From Pseudobdellovibrionaceae bacterium (GTDB lineage Bacteria > Bdellovibrionota > Bdellovibrionia > Bdellovibrionales > Bdellovibrionaceae): DNA of 64,000 bases. Location of the stretch: assembly GCA_016719575.1 (NCBI GenBank), contig JADJYV010000002.1, positions 186,001-250,000 on the forward strand, given 5' to 3'. The notes under the pieces were generated by a model that was given only the letters and a program-made list of their open reading frames with translations, was not told the origin of the DNA and searched no databases. Below, piece by piece: positions 55,155 through 63,302 of this stretch; position 1 is the first letter of the stretch; every line of letters begins with the position of its first letter. Both the position numbers and the translations under genes were made by a program.

Positions 55155-55983
55155 TTAACTTGCTAACATAACTTCTCTCGCTTTTGCAAACTCTATTGGT
55201 GATTTCATTCCCAGTGCAGAATGGGGATTGAAATTATTGTATCTCCAGTGCCAGTTGTCGATCTTGGTTCTCGCGTCTTCCAGTGAAAAGAATACGTGTT
55301 CATTCAGGCATTCGTCTCGAACCCGAGAGTTGAACGATTCAATGAGCTGATTCGGTTTTCTGACTTTTGTGAACTCGAGCTTGATGTTGTATTTGTACGC
55401 CCAATCCAACATCGCCCTTGATGTGAACGCTGTTCCCTGATCTGTCCGAATAATCTTTGGATAGACGCCGCCGGCAAGGTGATCCAGGAACTTTGTGACA
55501 TCGATTCCTCGAATGGAATGATCCACTAATATTCCTGGAGAAATTTTTGAACACTCGTCAACGACGGTCAGCGTTTTGAGTCGCCGACCATTCTCTAGAT
55601 AATCGAACATGAAATCAATGGCCCAGATTTGGTCTGGCTCTATAGCTCTTGTTGGCGGTAGCCTTTGATGCGAACCAAGTTTTTTTTCGTTTTCTCCTCT
55701 CAATCTGAAGGTCAAGGTCTGTGTAGATCCTGTGAGATCTTTTATGATTTACCTCCGGCATCTCGTTCTTCAAAAGAACAAACAGTCTTGGATGTCCGAA
55801 GCGTTTATTTTCGCCGGCTAATTCAATAAGCTTGTCGCGAACCGGACCATCTTTGCTCGGCTGAACTGTATAGGTAAATGTCGAAAGGCTTAGGCTCAAG
55901 AGACGACAACATCGGGCCTTTGTTGTCTTGTACTTGTCGACAAGATACAGAGCCTCTGTTCTTCGAGTTTTGGGCCTTACCAC
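55155..55983 (-). pseudogene. IS3-family transposase OrfB, frameshifted
   Basis: DDE integrase-type transposase. N-terminal HTH_21-like part (LIELAGENKRFGHPRLFVLLKNE) and rve core with the D-D-E catalytic triad: WAIDFMFD, RTDQGTAFTS, and E in NQLIESFNSRVRDECLNE. It is split at a run of eight A (55680-55687); seven would join YTDLDLQIERRKRKK to LGSHQRLPPTRAIEPDQIW. Translation initiates in orfA and shifts -1 at A6G (55983-55989). Confidence 0.8.
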
Positions 55984-56239
55984 TTTTTTGAGTTCACATC
56001 CTTTAGCATCACGATATCGAGACTCAGATCTGCGACCAAACGTTTTAGTTTGGTATTTTCGGACTCGAGTTCCTTGAGCCTTCTGGCATCAGCTACATCC
56101 ATGCCGCTGAATTTTTTCTTCCAATGATAGAGAGTCTGTTGGGTCACTCCAAGCTCCCGGAAAGTTCCTTGGCGGGCATCCCTGCTTCGAGTTTTTTGAC
56201 GGCTCCAATAATCTGGTCGTCCGTGAATCTTTTCTTCAT
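55977..56239 (-). pseudogene. IS3-family transposase OrfA, frameshifted
   Basis: ATG 56239 starts KKRFTDDQIIGAVKKLEAGM, the usual IS3 OrfA opening (FTEEQI). A missing base in CTTTCCGGG (about 56160) shifts it to RELGVTQQTLYHWKKKFSGMD and a leucine-zipper tail (LKELESENTKLKRLVADLSLDIVMLKD). The helix-turn-helix binds the IS ends. The last codons contain the frameshift heptamer. Confidence 0.75.
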
Positions 56240-56588
56240 CTAGTGCTCCTTCTCCGGCTTCTGGCCGGGGTTTTGGCACACCATGACTCAAGATGCAAGA
56301 CTTACAGTTTTAGGGGAGAACCGCCTCACCGCCATTTCTGGCGAAACAAATAACAACCCTTATAACTTCTGTAAGAAAGCAATCCCCTTTGCAGCTTAAT
56401 TCGATTTGAGCTTTTTGAAAGCAGCAGTTTCATCGACGCGTGATCTAAAAAATTTGCTTCTCGAGTTTTCGAAAGAAATTTGTGATGAGCTTTGTCGAGC
56501 GAAATTTAAACTTCCGAATGTCAACAAAGCACATTCATCAGAACAGACAGATAATTAGGGGAGCGAAACAAACTTCAGAAACTCAGTG
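56240..56588. other. IS right end and gene-poor stretch
   Basis: Beyond the IS (56328) a coding-like fragment can be read on plus from TTG 56415 to TAG 56558 (KAAVSSTRDLKNLLLEFSKE...), without ribosome site or recognised family. Possibly the tail of a lost gene. Confidence 0.4.
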
Positions 56589-56924
56589 TTATTTACAAGA
56601 AATATCAGTGATCGCAAAAAGTCCGTCGTTCTCACCCTGTCCGACAAAGTATTCTTGATCAGTTTTAATTTTAAAAACAATTAACTTATTCAATAAAATT
56701 TGAATAGCCTCTTTTTGATTTGAAGCAATTACTATTTTAGTAATTTCATTTCTTTCATCAGTTGTACTCCACACGCCGTTTGCATTAAAGATTCCTAGCG
56801 TTGAGACTTTGCAAGTTAAAGTTGAAAGTCCCAAAGAATTTATTTTATCTGCAACTCCCCCAAAAGATGCGATTGCTGTAAAGAAAATAGTCAAAGTGAC
56901 GACCGTTGGCTTCAAAAGGTTCAT
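56589..56924 (-). CDS. Small exported protein of unknown function
   Basis: 111 residues. Signal peptide (TVVTLTIFFTAIASFGGVA). Two cysteines (LTCKV and the C-terminal ISCK) could form a disulfide. ATG 56924 has GGGAG eight bases upstream; the longer frame from 57047 begins with a non-signal-like stretch. AT-rich. Unrecognised. Confidence 0.55.
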   Translation of the reverse strand: MNLLKPTVVTLTIFFTAIASFGGVADKINSLGLSTLTCKVSTLGIFNANGVWSTTDERNEITKIVIASNQKEAIQILLNKLIVFKIKTDQEYFVGQGENDGLFAITDISCK

Positions 56925-57246
56925 AATAATCTCCCTGGAGTTTAAAAAAGTATTCATAAGGTATGGCTGCATTTTTTGCACCAAAACTAATGAATCGCGA
57001 TTCGTGCCCAGAAAAGGAAACCACAATGACTTGCCGCAAAGGATCATAAATCCTATCTATTGTCATTTATGATGCCTTAGCTGACCAAGGATGCCCGTTT
57101 AGCTGGACCATATAGCACAGTCTGGTGAAAGCTCGGATCGTCGATATTCATTGGCTTGTTGACATGCGTAGCTTATATAGGCAATTAGAGAGGGCATAGA
57201 TCGGCTCAACACTAAAACAACAACGGCAGTTAGGAGTAATAAATAT
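56925..57246. other. Gene-free divergent promoter region
   Basis: AT-rich 320 bases between two divergent secreted-protein genes. No supported gene. Both promoters must lie here, but no convincing box was found. Confidence 0.4.
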
Positions 57247-57720
57247 ATGAGGTTCATTTTATCTATTTTGTTTGCGGTGTCTATAGTGTACCCAATGCTA
57301 AGCCTCGCTTTCATTCCTCGTGCCTGTGGTCCTGCTGAAATGATGCCAGCCTATCCTGAAGATCAGCAGCCAATGGAGGCGTGTTCCGTCTATAAAATGA
57401 CGGGGTACTCAGATGATAAAGGTATGCCGAAATTTTCACGACAATCTTATGGGAACTGTGCCGATTGTAGCAAAAGTCCTGGCACCTGCGTCAACGGCTG
57501 TTTTGTCCAAGGCTCAAGATGCATGGCTAAAGGTACCGAATTGGTTTTTGGTGAAACAAAAACAAGTTATTTCACTGCTTTTGGTGCCAGCATGGACGAT
57601 TCAATATCGAATGCTATTCAATACTGCAAGATTAGCGGTAGACGAAATAAAAACTGCTCAGTGAGTTGTTGTACTGAGCAGGCCTTCAACATGTCTAGCT
57701 GGAGCAAGTGCAACCAATAA
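57247..57720 (+). CDS. Cysteine-rich secreted protein
   Basis: 157 residues. Signal peptide (FILSILFAVSIVYPMLSLA). Thirteen or so cysteines in motifs such as GNCADCSKSPGTCVNGC, NCSVSCCTEQ and WSKCNQ suggest a compact disulfide-rich extracellular domain. ATG 57247, no strong ribosome site visible. Its stop is two bases before module A copy 2, the same 3' neighbour as the unrelated gene at 49103. Confidence 0.6.
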   Translation: MRFILSILFAVSIVYPMLSLAFIPRACGPAEMMPAYPEDQQPMEACSVYKMTGYSDDKGMPKFSRQSYGNCADCSKSPGTCVNGCFVQGSRCMAKGTELVFGETKTSYFTAFGASMDDSISNAIQYCKISGRRNKNCSVSCCTEQAFNMSSWSKCNQ

Positions 57721-57721
57721 A

Positions 57722-57937
57722 CACTTCTTCTTGGGGTTCTAAAATTCAAAGCACCTGAGCATTTTGAAGCCTAAGGTGCCCTTGCTCTGTTCGTAAGTTC
57801 GAACACCCTAAGAAGGCAGTCCTTCCTGATTCGTCCAGGATTCTGAGCCTTCTAGTCATGGACCGCTTTCTCAAAAAAAGCGATCAGATCGATTAAAATC
57901 GGCCATACGTGGAAACGACAACCTGCCGCGATTGATT
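57722..57937. repeat. 3' module A, copy 2, first part
   Basis: Matches 49651-49866 with few differences, all five stem-loops present. In stem 1, the outer pair is GCACCT/AGGTGC against GCACCTG/CAGGTGC in copy 1. Identity stops at GATT, where 662 bases of other DNA are inserted. Confidence 0.85.
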
Positions 57938-58000
57938 TCTTTATTGACCATCAAATCCCATCATGTGAATTTTACCTCGAAACATCGAGGGAGTTTTGCA

Positions 58001-58438
58001 ATGATTTTTCTTAAAATAATATTTGTTTTAGCCACATTAATAGTTGTAGCTCTGCCCAGTCAGGCTTCAGACAACATGATTATTCTTAATGGCAAGCCAT
58101 TCACTTTCCAACCAGTTGATGTTCCGACTTGTGGTGAGCTTAATAGTCCCCAACAAGCGGCAGCTATGTTTGCTCTTACTTTTGCACAATCTAATGGTGA
58201 AAATACTTGGGCATCTGCTTGTAAAGCTGGAATTCAGACAAAATGCACTCAAGAAGATATCAAGAGGTTTGGCCTTCAGATGGTCTTCGATCTTATGCGA
58301 AAGTATGAATCGGGACTAAGCAATCCAGCTTGTAAGCAAATTCGAAAGGAATGTGAAGACCGATGCATGGCCTCTAAATTCTTTGATGAACGTTCCTGCA
58401 TGATCGAATGCAATCAATACGAAACTTGGAAACGGTGA
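58001..58438 (+). CDS. Cysteine-rich secreted protein
   Basis: 145 residues. Signal peptide (KIIFVLATLIVVALPSQA). Mature protein has nine cysteines (PTCGEL, SACKAG, KCTQED, PACKQI, ECEDRCMA, SCMIECN), probably four disulfides, in a helical context. ATG 58001 with GAGGGAG 11 bases upstream. This gene and its terminator form the segment that interrupts module A copy 2. Confidence 0.6.
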   Translation: MIFLKIIFVLATLIVVALPSQASDNMIILNGKPFTFQPVDVPTCGELNSPQQAAAMFALTFAQSNGENTWASACKAGIQTKCTQEDIKRFGLQMVFDLMRKYESGLSNPACKQIRKECEDRCMASKFFDERSCMIECNQYETWKR

Positions 58439-58478
58439 ACATTAACACTTCTTACTAACTCACAGATCAAATCATCAA

Positions 58479-58507
58479 AGCTCAGTCAACTGACTGGGCT
58501 TTTTTTA
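58479..58507 (+). terminator. Intrinsic terminator
   Basis: AGCTCAGTCA/TGACTGGGCT stem (one mismatch) with a two-base loop, followed by seven T, 40 bases after the stop of the secreted-protein gene. Confidence 0.85.
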
Positions 58508-58599
58508 TACTTGAGACTTGAGTCTCATTTTGTACAACGTCAGTGAGACAAGGATGGCCAAAAGGCGTATATAACGATAACGGCAGCGCGCCCAAAATC

Positions 58600-58686
58600 A
58601 TTAGTTTCGTATACAGTATACTTTTCCACTGATGAACTGATGAGTCTTCTCCTTCGACCAGTCCCAGCCATTCTTGCAGTTTAGGC
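58600..58686. repeat. 3' module A, copy 2, second part
   Basis: Matches 49864-49950 and encodes on minus the last residues (TAA-preceding GKVYCIRN) of the leucine-rich-type protein; the rest of that gene is absent. Confidence 0.85.
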
Positions 58687-58788
58687 GAGCTCTCAGCATG
58701 AGAGTTGCTACGGATACTTTGGGTAGGGCGATGCTTTACTTGCTACTCCCTTCACAAACGTAAACTTCATCGAAAGGACAAGCCTATA

Positions 58789-59971
58789 TTACGACTGACC
58801 CTGCTCAATCTCAAAAATATCTTCTATCCCTTCGGACCAAAGCAAGCACTGCACGTTTTGAAACTTCTGCGCCACCGGATCCCGTGATAAGTAATAAGCC
58901 TTAATCTTGGTATCACCAGTCAATGCCGCAAGTTTCTTCACTTCGCCCTCATCTACTTTCGATGCCGATTTGATTTCGATGAAAATAGTTTCACGTTTAC
59001 CTCTGGTTAACACTAAATCAACCTCGGCGCCCTCTTTGGTGGAAAAATAACTAAAAAGAATAATCCGCCTCAAGGTACGCATTCATTTTGTAAAATTCGT
59101 TTATCACAAAATGCTCGAAGGTTTCCCCATAATACGACGTTCCAGGAACTGGATCAGACTGTAGAGCTCGCTCCAATGCTCTTTTTACTCCGACATCGAA
59201 AAAGTAGAATTTCGGAGTGAGCAAAATACTTTTGCGTAGTGATGTGTGAAAGCCTGGCAACATAAAACCAAGATAGGTCTCTTCCAAAATTTGAAAGTAA
59301 TTGATAACGGTTTTGGTATCTGCCCCAACCTCTTTCCCAATTTTTGAATAGTTGATCGGCTTGCCGTTCATTTGCGCAGCGACTTCTAAAAATTGCCTAA
59401 ATGGATCTAAACGACGGACGATTTGTTCCATTTGAATTTCTAACTTTATGTAAGTGCTGACATAGGTTTTAAGATATTTGCTTTTATCTGCTTTATCTTC
59501 AAAATTCAAAACTGCAGGCAAAGAACCAAAATTTAGAGCTGACTGCAGGTCAAACTTTTCGCCTAATTCCAAAAATGTCAGCGGAAATAAACGATACTCA
59601 AAGGCTCGAGCCGCAAGGAGATTGGCACCCTCTTTTCGCAACTTGCGCGCGCTTGAGCCCGAAAGAATAAATTTTATTTTTGTCTTTTCGATTAACAAAT
59701 GAACCACATCCAAAAGGCGAGGAATCTTTTGAATCTCATCAATTATGACCCAGGTCGGTTTTACTTTTGCTCCCGCAATATCCGATTCCAGCAACTGTGG
59801 GGCTTTGGCCAGGCGCTCTTCGACACTATCATCTAAGAGGTCGTAATAAAGACAGCTCCCTTTTTGAAGAGGCAGGAACTGCTGACTAATGAATGTTGAC
59901 TTCCCGGTAGCGCGGGCACCGAACACAAAAAAACTTGATTTTTCGGAAGGCTTTAGAAGTCTATGGATCAT
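58789..59971 (-). CDS. AAA+ ATPase of the DUF4143 type (one-base frameshift)
   Basis: About 395 residues. AAA domain with Walker A GARATGKST (18-26), Walker B WVIIDEI (74-80), sensor SGSSARKL; winged-helix region (NYSKIGKEVGADTKTVINYFQILE); DUF4143 C-terminus with a PD-(D/E)xK-like nuclease pattern EGAEVDLVLTRG ... IFIEIKSASK. Broken at a run of five T on the coding strand (59053-59057): four would join EADYS to FSYFSTKEG. Standalone ATPases of this type are common in mobile DNA and unlinked here to a partner. The frameshift is a homopolymer, so loss of function is uncertain. Confidence 0.75.
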
Positions 59972-60108
59972 ATTCCATAATAGTCGACTATTTATGGAGT
60001 GTAGTCAATGGCCTGAATTAGGCATTTGAAATTCGACCAAGATGTGGGTTTTGTAGTTATTAGTAGTGACTAGCCTGATTGACCATAATGAAATCAATAA
60101 GTTAGGCA

Positions 60109-60131
60109 AGTCCCACCACCCCATCCAATTT
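60109..60131. repeat. Right copy of the tRNA-Gln 3'-end repeat (att-like)
   Basis: AGTCCCACCACCCCATCCAA plus TTT, 20 of 23 matches to 45805-45827, same orientation, 14.3 kb away. No tRNA body precedes it. Confidence 0.6.
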
Positions 60132-60209
60132 CTTCAACCGGCAATAATCGGACAACAGAAAAAATCCTAAATGATTTCAAGGGTGGCGGATTTCCGCCAT
60201 GGTGAAAAG

Positions 60210-60232
60210 TTCGAGTCCTGATTGGACCTCCA
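60210..60232 (+). other. tRNA 3'-tail-like remnant
   Basis: TTCGAGTCC is followed after exactly eleven bases by CCA, the same spacing as in the tRNA-Gln gene (T loop to CCA). The preceding bases do not form a T stem, so it is a fragment only. Confidence 0.4.
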
Positions 60233-60249
60233 ATTCCTTTCGCAATAAT

Positions 60250-61116
60250 TTAGAGACCAAGAAAATCTCCACTTCTTAACGGTGAGGCTTTGATCAAACC
60301 TCTTTCATAAGCCAACTTCGCAAAAGCAAATTGATCATTGTCGTCAGTCACAATTTGATCCAATTGCGACGAAATGGCAATGCATCCAAGATCAAACCAA
60401 TTTCCTTTTTTGATCCCATCGAAAAATGCAAGAGGATCGACTTGAGCATACTGGGAAATCGAATTCCCGAGCGCTCGCAAGAGCATGAGACTCAAGTAGC
60501 ATTTTAAATGAGTAAATCCTTTTTCAGCCCTGATTGCCTTTCGAATTTTCGTTTTGCTAGCAGCGAACTCGAACGCTGGAAAGAACGCACTGACATCAGA
60601 AGGCAAATTTATAATCTGAAAGTTCGATATTTTTGTTCGAAGGTCTTCATCAGAGAACCGCCTTGTCGATGCAACTTTTCTAAAAAGGCAGTCCGACTTC
60701 TTTAGCTTTTCTTTTATCTGCTTTTGTCTCGTTCTTTCGTCTTCGCCTTTCACATGAAACTCACGAAGCTTTTCTAAATCACAGAGAATACTCGTAAGCC
60801 CAGTCCATCTGGGCGAGTTCGCAAGACAAGGAATGTTTTTTAATTGTCCGTGCCCTTTAAATTCTCGTTTAATCCATTCGGCTGCGCTTCGAGAAATAAT
60901 CAGCCGTTGGACACCAACGGCATCAAGAATTCGATGCAATCTAGCAAGTCGCTGGTGAATAAAATCGACTCTGCTTCCCGCGACGGCTTCGGTAAAAGTC
61001 TCAAACGGTACAATTAAAATAATATCTTTTTCGACCAGCACCTTATGAAGACGATTGGATTTGCATTCATCATTCAAAATATTATTTAGCGCACTTTTGT
61101 CGATACTTATTTTCAT
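60250..61116 (-). CDS. Uncharacterised protein, possibly PIN-like
   Basis: 288 residues, soluble, no signal. The start (MKISIDKSALNNIL) and end (DQIVTDDNDQFAFAKLAYERGLI) resemble the first and last acidic motifs of PIN-domain RNases, but the middle is unlike any family I know. A basic, lysine-rich stretch (ERTRQKQIKEKLKKS) lies centrally. Twenty bases upstream sits the cysteine-protease-like gene; they are probably one transcript. Confidence 0.45.
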   Translation of the reverse strand: MKISIDKSALNNILNDECKSNRLHKVLVEKDIILIVPFETFTEAVAGSRVDFIHQRLARLHRILDAVGVQRLIISRSAAEWIKREFKGHGQLKNIPCLANSPRWTGLTSILCDLEKLREFHVKGEDERTRQKQIKEKLKKSDCLFRKVASTRRFSDEDLRTKISNFQIINLPSDVSAFFPAFEFAASKTKIRKAIRAEKGFTHLKCYLSLMLLRALGNSISQYAQVDPLAFFDGIKKGNWFDLGCIAISSQLDQIVTDDNDQFAFAKLAYERGLIKASPLRSGDFLGL

Positions 61117-61136
61117 TCAACAATTCATTTTCCAAT

Positions 61137-61898
61137 TTACGATTTCTTCCGAAGCTCAATCAAACATTCAAGAACGTAGGAAGTGTTCATTCCAGTTCTA
61201 CTTGCAATTCGCCTTGCCCATTCTTCATCGGAGAAACAAGGCGCTTCTTTTGCCAAGCCGCCCATTCGACTAAAGTACGATTCAAATTTGTCGAATTCCC
61301 AATGTATAGTTTCGCCGCCTTCGCTCAATCTCATTTCAACAAGTGGAGGACTCAGGTTTCGTTGAGAAATTTCACCAGCCTCAAGCAAAGACGCTTTTGA
61401 AATCGGTGAAAGATCATAGGATTGGTGACTGACTTTTCCATTTGCTCGATGATATTCCACGCTAACACGATTGCTTTGATTCGCAATCTTGACATGAGCC
61501 CCGGTAAAAAATCCTTCGTGAAGTTGTTCAGACGATAAATCAACTGCTATCGGTTGAATCCATAGATCACCGAGGTCGCAGAGAAATCTTCGATCGTCTT
61601 TATCGACAGCAATCACCCCTACGTGAGCATCGGGTGTTCCTAAAAAATCTCCAACTGCGTACGCGGGTACGCCTGCCTTTTCGAATTCGTGCCACAACCA
61701 AATAGCCAAATCGAAACAGTTTCCCGATGCCCCCGTTCTTGATCGATGGGCTTTCATTTCAGCGACATCTCGCTGTCCTAGTTGAGGACGATTTTTTAAG
61801 ACCCACGCTTTCGTCAGCGTTTCCATTGGAAAGCTCTCAAACAGCTTCCAAATGGTAGTGATGTTAGCCGGGGCAGATAATTGAGAACTCATATTCAT
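61137..61898 (-). CDS. Transglutaminase/NAT-like cysteine enzyme
   Basis: About 253 residues. Central motif ASGNCFDLAIWLWHEFEKAGVPAYAVGD followed by DAHVGVIAV and FLCDLGDLW supplies a Cys-His-Asp set (residues 61, 92 and 108 or 111), as in arylamine N-acetyltransferase and transglutaminase-like folds. Reaction unknown. ATG 61898 (MNMSS) was chosen over 61928; neither has a strong ribosome site. Just upstream of the PIN-like candidate. Confidence 0.5.
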   Translation of the reverse strand: MNMSSQLSAPANITTIWKLFESFPMETLTKAWVLKNRPQLGQRDVAEMKAHRSRTGASGNCFDLAIWLWHEFEKAGVPAYAVGDFLGTPDAHVGVIAVDKDDRRFLCDLGDLWIQPIAVDLSSEQLHEGFFTGAHVKIANQSNRVSVEYHRANGKVSHQSYDLSPISKASLLEAGEISQRNLSPPLVEMRLSEGGETIHWEFDKFESYFSRMGGLAKEAPCFSDEEWARRIASRTGMNTSYVLECLIELRKKS

Positions 61899-61945
61899 TT
61901 TATATCCATAAACGCAGGAAGTTTCCATGCACGTTGGGTCAGGCT

Positions 61946-62425
61946 CTACTCCTTTGGATCTCTAAGCCTTTGTATAATTCCTTTAACTACCCCATAGCCC
62001 CAATCTCGGTTCAGCCGTGACCGATACCCATTTTCATTCAAGTGCCGAACGATTTCTCCGACAGTTCGCCCCTGGTTCCATAGGCTTTCAATCAATTGAA
62101 CAACCGGGTATTCCCGAGGGTCTTTAACAAGCTCGCCTTGAGAAAAGCACCAACCGTAGGGAGGCTTGCTTCTTGTTTTTCCATGACCTTTACGCCATCG
62201 GTCAAAAGGAACTGACTGTTGCGGGCGAAGGATTTGACGATTCGCCCGCAAGGAAGCGTGAATAGAGCTTCGAGGAATTCCCGTCTGCTAATGAATGTCT
62301 GTAATCGAGAGCCCTGTTAAGCAAAGTGGGCCTACTTTCTCGATAATTCGACGTGACCGCCGATCAAAATATTCAATAAAATCAAGGGGTGTACCATTAT
62401 TGCCGGTTGTCGGCCTTGGACATCC
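61946..62425 (-). pseudogene. Serine-recombinase-type fragment with in-frame stop
   Basis: The readable end (about 101 residues from 62251) has the Recombinase-domain pattern PPYGWCFSQGELVKDPREYPVVQLIESLWNQG ... IVRHLNENGYRSR. Upstream in the same frame, beyond a TAG at 62290-62288, lies LDFIEYFDRRSRRIIEKV and LTGLSITDIH-stop-QTGIPRSSIH, a helix-turn-helix. The protein was therefore longer. No catalytic serine domain is visible, so it is a remnant or a non-catalytic relative. Confidence 0.55.
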
Positions 62426-62758
62426 AAATTTCCTGGTTAAATTTTAGACCCAAAATATTTCAGTAAAGTCGCGGCTAGCGGCTTAATTTCATTTAACAAA
62501 ACGGTTCGAGGTATGTTTCAGGTTATTTCGAAGCATTTCCGAAGTTTGGTAACAGAATGGTAACACTCTGGTAACAGTGGTTTTTAGGCGGCTTTTGAAC
62601 AAAGTCTTCATGGGTATGTTTTCGGAAGGGTTAGCGGGATTAGGGCCTGTTCATTATAGATGTCAAAGTGTCCACATTGACAAAATTTAAGTAGAGTCCA
62701 GATTCAATTTCTAAGAATTTTGACAGTTCCTATCATTCTAAATAAAAGGACTCTATTA
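62426..62758. other. Gene-free stretch with TGGTAAC iterons
   Basis: No gene supported between the recombinase remnant and the PIN gene; includes three iterons and an A/T-rich promoter-like stretch before 62759. Confidence 0.5.
62547..62575. repeat. TGGTAAC iterons, three copies, 11-bp period
   Basis: TGGTAAC at 62547, 62558 and 62569, each followed by a four-base spacer, same strand as the pair at 45958 and 45969. One helical turn per unit implies cooperative protein binding on one DNA face. Confidence 0.6.
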
Positions 62759-63190
62759 ATGAAGTTCACCTTAGACACAAATATATTATCGAAGGTCGAA
62801 TCTGAGAACGCGAAGCTATTCAAATCAATTAAAAAATCAAAATTTGACGTTAAGTTTGTGACTGTTACTGGGCGAGAATTACAAAAACATGATCAAATGT
62901 CTCAAATACCTGATGAGTTCGACATTGAGTTTATTCTTGAAACAGGTGTGTGGGGGGAACCGCCTTGGGGAGAGTTTTTGTGGGCCGGTGCAAATGAAGA
63001 AAAAATGAGTGACCTTGAAGCAATTCTCAAAATAATCTCAAATGGCTCATTTCCTAAATCTGGCAAAAGAGAACTGTTAACTGATGGCCAACGAAATCAA
63101 CTTAGAGACGCAATAATATTTGAAGCACATGTTAGAGAAAAAAGAGAAATATTTGTGACAACTGATCGAAAGGCTTTTTTGGGGAAATGA
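62759..63190 (+). CDS. PIN-domain protein (possible toxin-type RNase), 3' frameshifted
   Basis: From ATG 62759 (AAAGGA eight bases upstream) the protein begins MKFTLDTNILSKV, the first PIN motif, and has DAIIFEAHVREKREIFVTTDRKAF, the later acidic motifs. It stops at 63190, but with one A less in the GGGGAAATG run the frame continues GNEKTGLKAKLENQFNTKIMDYDLF as in related proteins, toward a stop near 63353 overlapping the next gene. No antitoxin gene is adjacent. A broken or artefactual C-terminus is possible. Confidence 0.6.
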   Translation: MKFTLDTNILSKVESENAKLFKSIKKSKFDVKFVTVTGRELQKHDQMSQIPDEFDIEFILETGVWGEPPWGEFLWAGANEEKMSDLEAILKIISNGSFPKSGKRELLTDGQRNQLRDAIIFEAHVREKREIFVTTDRKAFLGK

Positions 63191-63302
63191 AAAAACAGGT
63201 TTAAAAGCCAAATTGGAAAATCAATTTAATACAAAAATTATGGATTACGATTTATTCTTGAGAAAATATCTTAAACTTATTTTTTATCTTTTCACAAAAT
63301 CT

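Larger units (their letters stand above)
55103..56328 (-). mobile_element. IS3-family insertion sequence
   Basis: 1226 bp. Imperfect terminal inverted repeats of about 40 bp share GGCGGTTCTCCC at both ends (55106-55117 and, reversed, 56325-56314) and further matched bases (left TCAAGCATCCTGAGTT, right TCTTGCATCTTGAGTC). Two transposase genes, orfA and orfB, with a slippery heptamer A AAA AAG between. No clear 3-4 bp target duplication is visible at the flanks (CAAC versus CCGC), suggesting later rearrangement. The transposase reading frames are broken. Confidence 0.85.
58439..58788. other. 350-bp intergenic stretch
   Basis: Apart from the terminator and the module A remnant no gene or signal is supported; the bases 58687-58788 are anonymous. 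Confidence 0.5.
59972..60249. other. Intergenic stretch with tRNA-like remnants
   Basis: No gene. It holds the second copy of the tRNA-Gln 3' end and a tRNA-like 3' tail, listed separately. Confidence 0.5.

Noticed and set aside
57099..57314. Minus-strand 71-codon frame
   Set aside because: Covers the start of the plus-strand secreted-protein gene; that gene has the better signal peptide and cysteine pattern.
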